Source: Stammera capleta_AF (GTDB lineage Bacteria > Pseudomonadota > Gammaproteobacteria > Enterobacterales > Enterobacteriaceae). Taken from it: a stretch of 64,000 bases of DNA. This document shows, piece by piece, positions 1 through 7,077 of the stretch. The DNA lies in assembly GCA_036689265.1 (NCBI GenBank), contig CP144777.1, forward strand, positions 1 through 64,000, written 5' to 3'. Within the stretch, counting starts at the first letter, position 1. Every line of letters starts with the position of its first letter. The notes under the pieces are model-generated. The model was not told the origin of the DNA, did not search any database, and saw only the letters and a program-made list of their open reading frames with translations. Position numbers and translations under genes: made by a program.

Positions 1-53
1 TTAAAATGAAAAAATTTCATTTTAAGCTTAAAATATTTTTATTAATTTTAAAA

Positions 54-914
54 ATGAATAAAAATTCCATTTTCGTTATTGATATTCTTTTATATATATA
101 TAAATCATATTATGTTGTTAATTATAATAATTTGTGTTCTGTAAATTATATAAAACCCATTTATATTTTTTTTAACATGATAAATTCTCTTTATAAGATT
201 TTTGTTCCTAAATATATTATATTTGTTTCTGATTGTAGAAAAATTAAGTCTAAAAAAAAATTGTATTCAGGTTATAAGTTAAATAGAAAAAAGTTATCTT
301 ATAGTTTTGTAAAGTATATAAATATCATTATGGAAATTTTAATAAAGAATGGTGTTGATGTTGTTATTTTTCCTAATGAAGAAGCTGATGATGTTATTGG
401 GACTTTAATATTTAAAATTAATTATAAATTTGATACAGAATATGATATATATATTTTATCTTTTGATAAGGATTTTTATCAATTGATTAGTAGAAATGTT
501 TTTTTATTAATGAATAAAAATAGTATTGTTGATGTTGATTTTATTAAAAATAGATATGATATATATCCTGTTTTTTTTAGAGATTTAATAGCATTGTCTG
601 GAGATAGATCTGATAATATACCTGGTTTAAAGGGTATTGGTTTAAAAAAAGCCTCTGTTATTATTAATAATATTGGTTCTATAGATGATATTTATTTTGA
701 TTTAAATAAAATTAATAAATTAAGTATTTCTAATAAAAAAAATATTATTTTAAGTTTAAAAAATAATAAAAAAAAAGTATATTTATGGTACAAATTATTA
801 AATATAAATTTATATTTAAATATAAATTTAGATATTAAAAAATATATGGTATCTGATACTTTTTTTATTAATATATTTTGTTTTTTAAGGAAAATAGTTA
901 ATAAATTTGTTTAA
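54..914 (+). CDS. polA: Stand-alone 5'-3' exonuclease domain of DNA polymerase I
   Basis: This encodes about 286 residues matching the N-terminal 5' nuclease (flap endonuclease) domain of Pol I, which removes RNA primers and flaps. Visible motifs are EADDVIG near residue 110, SFDKDF in the metal site, and GDRSDNIPG near 183 followed by the helix-hairpin-helix segment GLKGIGLKKA. The proofreading and polymerase domains are absent, because the frame stops right after the nuclease domain. I chose the ATG at 54, which gives MNKNSIFVID as in family N-termini; an in-frame ATG at 6 would add 16 residues. Reduction of polA to this domain is known in other insect symbionts. A dedicated exonuclease (Xni) is a less likely alternative. 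Confidence 0.85.
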   Translation: MNKNSIFVIDILLYIYKSYYVVNYNNLCSVNYIKPIYIFFNMINSLYKIFVPKYIIFVSDCRKIKSKKKLYSGYKLNRKKLSYSFVKYINIIMEILIKNGVDVVIFPNEEADDVIGTLIFKINYKFDTEYDIYILSFDKDFYQLISRNVFLLMNKNSIVDVDFIKNRYDIYPVFFRDLIALSGDRSDNIPGLKGIGLKKASVIINNIGSIDDIYFDLNKINKLSISNKKNIILSLKNNKKKVYLWYKLLNINLYLNINLDIKKYMVSDTFFINIFCFLRKIVNKFV

Positions 915-1750
915 TTATTTGATTTCATAGATATATTTTGTATTTTAATTGATTTGTTATAATTATATATATTTTTTTGTATTATTTTTTCTATAATAAA
1001 ATTATTATTATATGTTTGTTTTTTGTTTTTTGTTTTTACTTTTTTATGTATATTTTTTTGAATATTTTTTCTTGTTAAGTTATTATTTTGTTTTATATTA
1101 TTTTGTTTATTAAAATATATGTTAGTTATTTTTTTTAGTAAATTATTTATGTTATCTATTTTATATATTAAATTAATGTTAATTAGTGTATTTTTAAATT
1201 TGTTTTCTTTACTATAAATTATTTGGTAGTCTAATTTAGAGTATATGTTTTTATTTATTTTATATTCTAATCCTATATTTAATAATGGATATATATTATG
1301 TATATTTTTTTGAATATTTTTTCTTGTTAAGTTATTATTTTTTGTAATTGTTTCGTTTATAAAAATTTCTCCAAATTTGGTATATATATTTAAATTTTTG
1401 TATATATTTTTTTTTAAAATAGCTGATAAATTTATTCCATTTGTTTCTATTTTTTCTTTAATAAATTTTTTATAAATTGAAATATTATTTAACCAATTAT
1501 ATCCTATTTCTAGATTTAAATTTTTGTTGTATTTATATCCTAAGTATATACTTGATAATATTTGTTTTATATTAGTGTAAGTATTTATTTTGTTTGTTTG
1601 TTTTTCATATTTTATATTGTAATTTTTTACAATATTTAATTGATTTCCTATATATATTTTTTTGTTTAAATTGTATTCTAAAAAATTGTTTGCTTTTACA
1701 TTATAATTAAATGTAAATAATATTAGTAAAAATGTAATTGTTTTTATCAT
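911..1750 (-). CDS. ompA: OmpA-like outer-membrane beta-barrel protein, C-terminal domain missing
   Basis: This 279-residue protein has a signal peptide (MIKTITFLLILFTFNYNVKA). Its strands align with the OmpA N-terminal barrel: LGYKYNKNLNLEIGYNWL corresponds to the E. coli strand around GFEMGYDWL, then NLNIYTKFGEIF, NIGLEYKINKNIYSKLDYQ and NINLIYKID. After the barrel, near residue 195, comes an Asn/Lys-rich tail with no recognisable OmpA peptidoglycan-binding domain. A 15-residue segment, NNNLTRKNIQKNIH plus one, occurs twice, once in a predicted surface loop and once in the tail. The protein is probably an outer-membrane porin or structural protein. Its stop codon overlaps the convergent polA stop. 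Assignment to the OmpA barrel family is fairly sure; function is inferred. Confidence 0.72.
   Translation of the reverse strand: MIKTITFLLILFTFNYNVKANNFLEYNLNKKIYIGNQLNIVKNYNIKYEKQTNKINTYTNIKQILSSIYLGYKYNKNLNLEIGYNWLNNISIYKKFIKEKIETNGINLSAILKKNIYKNLNIYTKFGEIFINETITKNNNLTRKNIQKNIHNIYPLLNIGLEYKINKNIYSKLDYQIIYSKENKFKNTLININLIYKIDNINNLLKKITNIYFNKQNNIKQNNNLTRKNIQKNIHKKVKTKNKKQTYNNNFIIEKIIQKNIYNYNKSIKIQNISMKSNN
1044..1089 (-). repeat. 46-bp direct repeat, copy A, in the OmpA-like tail
   Basis: This is identical to 1296-1341 over 46 bases. The copies are 252 bp apart (84 codons), so both are read in the same frame. This copy encodes about residues 221-236, in the C-terminal tail after the barrel. 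Confidence 0.95.
1296..1341 (-). repeat. 46-bp direct repeat, copy B, in an OmpA-like surface loop
   Basis: This is an exact match to 1044-1089. It encodes about residues 137-152, between barrel strands, where OmpA has an extracellular loop. Identity stops abruptly on both sides (position 1295 against 1043, and 1342 against 1090). Confidence 0.95.
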
Positions 1751-1935
1751 ATTTTTAAATTTTATTTATTGATTTTTAGTAATAATTATATATTAATTAA
1801 TGTTTTTTTTAAATTAAAATATATATGTTTTTTATTATGATAAAATATATTTTATTTTATTTAAAAAAAAATAAAATTTTAATGTAATAATAATTTTTGA
1901 TGATGTTTAAAAATAAAAATTTAGGATATTTTAAG

Positions 1936-2193
1936 ATGGTAAAAAAATCTATTATTGTTAATTTATCTAATGGTTTTCATATAAGACCAGCTACAAGATT
2001 TGTTAAAGAGGCTAGAAAATTTATTTCTGAAATTAAATTGAAATTTAATGGAAATATTGTTGATGCTAAAAGTTTATTAAAAGTTCAAACTTTGGGAATT
2101 TCTAATGGTTCTAAGTTAACTATTATAGTGAATGGAAAAGATGAAGATAGAGCTTTAAAAATTTTATATAATTTAGTTAATAAATTAGAATAA
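1936..2193 (+). CDS. ptsH: Phosphocarrier protein HPr
   Basis: HPr (85 residues, the same as E. coli) carries phosphate from enzyme I to sugar-specific EII components of the phosphotransferase system. The active-site histidine is His15 in NGFHIRPA, and the Ser46 region AKSLLKVQTLG is conserved. I chose the ATG at 1936, preceded by AGGA at 1923-1926, because it places His15 and Ser46 at family positions; upstream in-frame starts would add 13 unrelated residues. ptsI follows about 75 bp downstream. No EII gene or crr lies in the window. Confidence 0.96.
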   Translation: MVKKSIIVNLSNGFHIRPATRFVKEARKFISEIKLKFNGNIVDAKSLLKVQTLGISNGSKLTIIVNGKDEDRALKILYNLVNKLE

Positions 2194-2269
2194 TATTTTA
2201 TAAAAAATTATTTTATGAATATATGTTTTTAATATATTATGTATTAATAAAAATTTAAAAGGTATTTAT

Positions 2270-3985
2270 ATGGTAATAAAAGGTATTATAGTTTCTTCAG
2301 GTTATTCCTTTGGAAGTGCTTTTGTTTTAAATGAAAAGAAAGTGGATTTAAATTTTAATAAAATAACTTTTGATAAAGTAGATGATGAAATTAAATTGTT
2401 TGTTAAATCTCATATAAAGACTATAAATCAACTTAAAAAAATAAGATTAAAAATAAAAAAACAAAATAAAGATAAAAAATTATTGTTTGATGGTTATATA
2501 ATGTTGTTGGAGGATAATAATTTAAAAGAAGATATAATTAATTTAATTAAAAATGAATTAATGTATGCAGATAATGCAACAAATATAATTATTAAAAAAC
2601 ATATAAATGATATAAAGAAAATAGATAATATATATTTACAAGATAGAGTTATTGATATTTTAGATATAGGAAAAAGATTAATTTATAACATAAAAAATTT
2701 AGATTTTATTGATTTTAATTTTTCTAATATAAAAGATAAAATAATTATTGTCACTAAAGATTTATTACCTTCTCAAATAATACAATTTAATTTAAAAAAG
2801 ATAGTTGGTTTTATTACTGAATTAGGTAGTTTAACATCACATACATCTATAATTGCAAAATCTTTAAATTTACCTGCTATTATTGGTGTCAAGAATATTA
2901 CAAATATTATTTTTAATAATGATTATTTAATTTTAGATGCTGTAGATAATAAAATTTATATTAATCCTTGTAAAAATATTTTTAATACTTTGAAAAATAA
3001 ATATAATTCTTTTCTTTTTAAAAGAAAACAGTTAATTAAATTGAAAAATTTACCTGCTATTACTACAGATGGTCATGAAATAAAATTATTTGCTAATATT
3101 GCTAATGATAAAGATATTAAATTTTTAATTAAAAATAATATTAAAGGTGTTGGTTTATATCGTACTGAATTTTTATTTATGGATAGAAAATCTTTACCTT
3201 CTGAAGAAGAACAATTTTTATCTTATAAAAAGATAGCAAAATTAATGAAGAATTTTCCTGTAACTATACGTACTGTTGATTTAGGAGGTGATAAGTTTTT
3301 ACCTTATATGAAGTTTCCTAAGGAAGATGTTTCTTGTTTAGGTTGGAGAGCTATACGTATTTGTATGGATAGAAAAGATATATTATATAGTCAATTAAGA
3401 GCAATATTAAGAGCTTCTGTTTATGGAAAATTAAGAATTATGTTTCCAATGATAATTTCTATGGAAGAAATATTTTTTTTAAAAAATGAAATTCAAAAAT
3501 TAAAATTACAGTTATTAGAAGAAAAACATGATTTTGATGATAATATAAAAATTGGTGCTATGATTGAAACTCCTGCTGCAGCTATTATTTCTAAATATTT
3601 ATCTGAAGAATTAGATTTTTTTAGTATTGGAACTAATGATTTAACTCAATATACTTTAGCTGTAGATAGAAATAATTCTATGATTTCTCATTTGTATGAA
3701 CCTTTATCTCCTTCAGTTATACATTTAATTAAATATGTTATAGATTCAGTTAATCCTGATGTTAAAAGTTTAAGTATTTGTGGAGAATTAGCATCTGATG
3801 AAAGAGCAATAATTTTATTGTTAGGTTTGGGAATAAAAGAGTTAAGTATGAATATTAATAATATTCCTAAGGTAAAACAAATTATTTGTAATAATTCTTT
3901 AAGTTTTGCAAAAAAACTATCTACGGATGTTTTGTCTAAATGTACTGTTAATGATGTTTTATCTATTTTAATTAAAGATAAATAA
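2270..3985 (+). CDS. ptsI: PEP-protein phosphotransferase, enzyme I of the PTS
   Basis: Enzyme I (571 residues; E. coli 575) takes phosphate from phosphoenolpyruvate and passes it to HPr. The phospho-histidine motif GSLTSHTSIIAKS puts the histidine near residue 191. The C-terminal PEP-binding barrel is intact, with GVGLYRTEFLFMDR, DLGGDKFLPY, SIGTNDLTQYTLAVDR and SICGELASDE containing the catalytic Cys. The protein is full length with no lost motif. An SD-like AAAGG lies about 9 bp upstream of the ATG. In E. coli crr follows; here the next gene is a convergent tRNA-Phe. Confidence 0.97.
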   Translation: MVIKGIIVSSGYSFGSAFVLNEKKVDLNFNKITFDKVDDEIKLFVKSHIKTINQLKKIRLKIKKQNKDKKLLFDGYIMLLEDNNLKEDIINLIKNELMYADNATNIIIKKHINDIKKIDNIYLQDRVIDILDIGKRLIYNIKNLDFIDFNFSNIKDKIIIVTKDLLPSQIIQFNLKKIVGFITELGSLTSHTSIIAKSLNLPAIIGVKNITNIIFNNDYLILDAVDNKIYINPCKNIFNTLKNKYNSFLFKRKQLIKLKNLPAITTDGHEIKLFANIANDKDIKFLIKNNIKGVGLYRTEFLFMDRKSLPSEEEQFLSYKKIAKLMKNFPVTIRTVDLGGDKFLPYMKFPKEDVSCLGWRAIRICMDRKDILYSQLRAILRASVYGKLRIMFPMIISMEEIFFLKNEIQKLKLQLLEEKHDFDDNIKIGAMIETPAAAIISKYLSEELDFFSIGTNDLTQYTLAVDRNNSMISHLYEPLSPSVIHLIKYVIDSVNPDVKSLSICGELASDERAIILLLGLGIKELSMNINNIPKVKQIICNNSLSFAKKLSTDVLSKCTVNDVLSILIKDK

Positions 3986-3998
3986 AAAAAATAAATTT

Positions 3999-4071
<73 letters not shown>

Positions 4072-4083
4072 TGTATTTTTGTT

Positions 4084-4419
4084 TTAAATTTTAATTTCTT
4101 TATTCATCCAATTCGAATATTTATTATTATAATTTTTTGTTTTTATTACTAATATTTCAGGTATATCATAATTATGATATTTTTTTATGATTTTATAAAC
4201 TATTTTTTTTAAAATAGAAAAAGTTTTAATTATTATTTTTATTTCTTTTTCTTTTTTTATTTTTTTATTCCATAAATAGTATGATTGTATGTTTTCTATA
4301 ATATTTGCACAAGAAATTAGTTTTTTTTTAAGTAATATTTTTGTTATTTTTTTAGCGTTTTTTATATTTGATGTTGTACAAAGTATTAAAATAATGTTAT
4401 TTTTTTTAGGTATATTCAT
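4084..4419 (-). CDS. cutA: CutA1-family trimeric divalent-cation tolerance protein
   Basis: This 111-residue protein (E. coli 112) matches the CutA1 family, a small ferredoxin-like trimer often linked to copper tolerance but of uncertain biochemical role. Recognisable segments are ILCTTSNIKNAKKI at the N-terminus, KKLISCANIIENIQSYYLWNKKI with the family Cys, and YDIPEILVIK before the C-terminal YSNWMNKEI. In E. coli cutA also lies close to groSL, so the position is ancestral. Its retention in such a small genome is notable. Confidence 0.88.
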   Translation of the reverse strand: MNIPKKNNIILILCTTSNIKNAKKITKILLKKKLISCANIIENIQSYYLWNKKIKKEKEIKIIIKTFSILKKIVYKIIKKYHNYDIPEILVIKTKNYNNKYSNWMNKEIKI

Positions 4420-4530
4420 ATTAAATTAAAGATATTATTATTTTAAAGATATTTTGTATTTTTTAATTATATTTTATTAATTATATTAAGTCAAATATAA
4501 TTAATTTTTTCTTTGTTTTATTTAATATTT

Positions 4531-4558
4531 TTGTAATATTTTAAATAAAAGATATAAT
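4531..4558 (+). promoter_or_regulatory. Putative sigma-70 promoter for groSL
   Basis: The -35 element TTGTAA (4531-4536), a 16-bp spacer and a perfect -10 TATAAT (4553-4558) lie about 58 bp upstream of groS. I saw no heat-shock sigma-32 type -10 (CCCCAT-like) here. In such AT-rich DNA a chance -10 match is easy, so this is a candidate only. Confidence 0.45.
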
Positions 4559-4615
4559 AATTATTAGTTAAATTAAAAAATAAAAAATAATTTATTAAAA
4601 GGGGTAAATTTATAA

Positions 4616-4906
4616 ATGAAAATTCGTCCATTACATGATCGTATTATTGTTGAGCGTAAAGAGGTAGAATCGAAATCTGCTGGTGGTATAGTATTAACAG
4701 GTTCAGCTGCAAATAAATCTAATCGTGGTAAAGTATTAGCAGTTGGAAAAGGTCGTATTTTAGATAATGGTAATGTTAAATCATTGGATGTTAAAGTTGG
4801 TGATGTTGTTATATTTAGTGATGGTTATGGTGTAAAATCTGAAAAAATAGATAATAAAGAAGTTTTAATTATGTCTGAAAGTGATGTTTTAGCTATAGTT
4901 AAATAA
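4616..4906 (+). CDS. groS: Co-chaperonin GroES
   Basis: GroES (96 residues; E. coli 97) is the heptameric lid of the GroEL folding chamber. MKIRPLHDRIIVERKE, the mobile loop KSAGGIVLTGSAA (near residues 20-32) and the C-terminal strand EVLIMSESDVLAIVK are all conserved. The SD sequence AAGGGG (4599-4604) is strong for this genome. groL follows 49 bp downstream with its own AAAGGG. Codons here are visibly less AT-biased than in most neighbours, fitting high expression. Confidence 0.98.
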   Translation: MKIRPLHDRIIVERKEVESKSAGGIVLTGSAANKSNRGKVLAVGKGRILDNGNVKSLDVKVGDVVIFSDGYGVKSEKIDNKEVLIMSESDVLAIVK

Positions 4907-4955
4907 TATATTTTTTATAAATATTAAATATTTTAGTTTTAAAGGGTATATAAAA

Positions 4956-6620
4956 ATGGCAGCTAAAGATGTTAAATTTGGTAATGAAGCAAGATTAAAA
5001 ATTTTGCGCGGTGTTAATGTTTTAGCAGATGCAGTCAGAGTAACTTTAGGACCTAAAGGTCGTAACGTTGTTTTAGATAAATCTTTTGGAGCTCCTGCTA
5101 TAACTAAAGATGGTGTTTCTGTTGCTAGGGAAATAGAGTTAGAAGATAAGTTTGAAAATATGGGAGCTCAGATGGTTAAGGAAGTTGCATCTAAAGCAAA
5201 TGATGTTGCTGGTGATGGAACAACTACTGCTACTGTTTTAGCACAAGCTATAGTAAATGAAGGGTTAAAAGCTGTAGCTGCTGGAATGAATCCTATGGAT
5301 TTAAAGAGGGGTATAGATAAAGCAGTTGGTTCTGCTGTTATAGAATTGAAAAAATTATCTGTTCCTTGTTCTGATTCTAAATCAATTGCTCAAGTTGGAA
5401 CAATTTCAGCAAATGCAGATGAAACTGTTGGTACTTTGATAGCAAAGGCTATGGAAAAAGTTGGTAAAGAGGGAGTAATTACTGTAGAAGAAGGTACTGG
5501 ATTGCAAGATGAATTAGATGTAGTAGAGGGAATGCAATTTGATAGAGGTTATTTATCTCCTTATTTTATAAATAAAACAGATTCAGGAATTGTAGAATTA
5601 GATAATCCTTACATATTATTAATAGATAAAAAAGTTTCTAATATTCGTGAAATGTTACCTATATTAGAATCTGTTGCTAAATCTAATAAACCATTATTAG
5701 TAATTGCAGAAGATATAGAAGGTGAGGCTTTAGCTACATTAGTGGTAAATACAATGAGGGGTATTGTAAGAGTATCAGCTGTTAAAGCTCCTGGTTTTGG
5801 AGACAGACGTAAATCTATGTTGCAAGATATTGCTATATTAACAGATGGTACAGTTATTTCTGAAGAGATAGGTTTAGATTTAGAGAAATCTACTATAGAA
5901 GATTTAGGAAGTGCTAGAAAAGTTATAGTTAATAAAGATACTACTACTATTATAGATGGATCTGGACAACAAGAAGAAATATCTAATAGAATAGTTCAAA
6001 TACGTCAACAGATAGATGAAGCTACATCTGATTATGATAAGGAAAAATTACAAGAAAGAGTAGCTAAACTAGCTGGTGGTGTAGCTGTTTTAAAAGTTGG
6101 TGCAGCTACTGAAGTTGAGATGAAGGAAAAAAAATCCCGTGTTGAAGATGCTTTACATGCTACTAGAGCAGCTGTTGAAGAAGGTGTAGTTGCTGGTGGT
6201 GGTGTTGCTTTAGTTAGAGTTGCTGAAAGGTTAAATAATTTAGTTGCTCAAAATGAAGATCAAAATGTTGGAATACGAGTTGCTTTGAGAGCTATGGAAT
6301 CTCCTTTGCGTCAAATAGTATCTAATACAGGTGATGAACCATCTGTTGTTGCTAATAATGTTAAAGCAGGTAGTGGTAATTATGGATATAATGCTGCCAC
6401 TGAAAAATATGGAGATATGATAGATATGGGTATATTAGATCCTACTAAAGTTACTCGTTCTGCGTTACAATATGCAGCTTCAGTTGCTGGTTTAATGGTA
6501 ACTACTGAATGTATGATTACTGATTTGCCTAAAGAAGAAAAATCTGATATAGGTGGTAATTCAAATGCTGGTGGTGGTATGAATGGTTCTGGAATGGGAG
6601 GTATGGGTGGAATGATGTAA
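4956..6620 (+). CDS. groL: Chaperonin GroEL
   Basis: GroEL (554 residues) forms the double-ring ATP-driven folding machine with GroES. ATP-site motifs TLGPKGRNVVLDK (near residue 30) and AGDGTTTATVLAQ (near 86) are intact, as are the apical domain and the Gly/Met-rich GGM tail. Massive GroEL expression is typical of obligate insect symbionts, and this gene has the least degenerate codon use in the window. A strong intrinsic terminator follows at 6672. Confidence 0.99.
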   Translation: MAAKDVKFGNEARLKILRGVNVLADAVRVTLGPKGRNVVLDKSFGAPAITKDGVSVAREIELEDKFENMGAQMVKEVASKANDVAGDGTTTATVLAQAIVNEGLKAVAAGMNPMDLKRGIDKAVGSAVIELKKLSVPCSDSKSIAQVGTISANADETVGTLIAKAMEKVGKEGVITVEEGTGLQDELDVVEGMQFDRGYLSPYFINKTDSGIVELDNPYILLIDKKVSNIREMLPILESVAKSNKPLLVIAEDIEGEALATLVVNTMRGIVRVSAVKAPGFGDRRKSMLQDIAILTDGTVISEEIGLDLEKSTIEDLGSARKVIVNKDTTTIIDGSGQQEEISNRIVQIRQQIDEATSDYDKEKLQERVAKLAGGVAVLKVGAATEVEMKEKKSRVEDALHATRAAVEEGVVAGGGVALVRVAERLNNLVAQNEDQNVGIRVALRAMESPLRQIVSNTGDEPSVVANNVKAGSGNYGYNAATEKYGDMIDMGILDPTKVTRSALQYAASVAGLMVTTECMITDLPKEEKSDIGGNSNAGGGMNGSGMGGMGGMM

Positions 6621-6671
6621 TAATATAATGTATTTATATTATTATTTTTTAAAGAAAATGTTTTTATTAGT

Positions 6672-6704
6672 ACCTCCTCTTTTAAATTTAAGAGGAGGTT
6701 TTTT
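6672..6704 (+). terminator. Rho-independent terminator of groSL
   Basis: A perfect 10-bp stem (6672-6681 with 6690-6699), with six G-C pairs, encloses an 8-nt loop and is followed by a run of T to 6704. It is the clearest intrinsic terminator in the window and lies 50 bp after the groL stop, upstream of rpsO. Confidence 0.93.
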
Positions 6705-6732
6705 ATTTTTAATTAATTTAATGGTAAATTTA

Positions 6733-6999
6733 ATGTTTAATTTAGTTAGTAAAAAACAAATTTTAAATGATTATTGTTTAAGTAGTAAAGATATTGGTAG
6801 CAGTAAAATTCAAATTATTTTATTGACTTTTAGAATAAATAAACTTAAATATCATTTTTCTTTTCATAAAAAAGATTTTCATAATAAGAGGGGTTTATTA
6901 AAGTTGATTTTTAGAAGACGTAAATTGTTAGATTATTTAAGAATTTATGATTTTAATGAATTTAATTATTTAAAAAAAGAATTACAATTACGTAATTAA
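6733..6999 (+). CDS. rpsO: 30S ribosomal protein S15
   Basis: S15 (88 residues from this start) is a primary binder of the 16S central domain. The family core DIGSSKIQIILLTFRINKLKYHFSFHKKD and RRGLL-LIFRRRKLLDYL are clear. The open frame extends upstream through the groL terminator, which cannot be coding. The ATG at 6733 places the GSS motif as in E. coli; the ATG at 6721 is the alternative. pnp follows as in E. coli; truB, the usual upstream neighbour, is gone. Confidence 0.93.
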   Translation: MFNLVSKKQILNDYCLSSKDIGSSKIQIILLTFRINKLKYHFSFHKKDFHNKRGLLKLIFRRRKLLDYLRIYDFNEFNYLKKELQLRN

Positions 7000-7077
7000 T
7001 TATTTGTAATATTTTAAAACATTGTATTTATATTATGTTGTTTATAAAGAAAAGTAATTAATTTAAAGGAAAATATT

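Noticed and set aside
4420..4615. Sigma-32 heat-shock promoter for groSL
   Set aside because: No CCCCAT-like -10 with a CTTGAA-like -35 was found; the sigma-70-like pair at 4531-4558 is the better candidate.
6628..6732. Upstream extension of rpsO
   Set aside because: It would translate the groL terminator hairpin and has no S15 homology.
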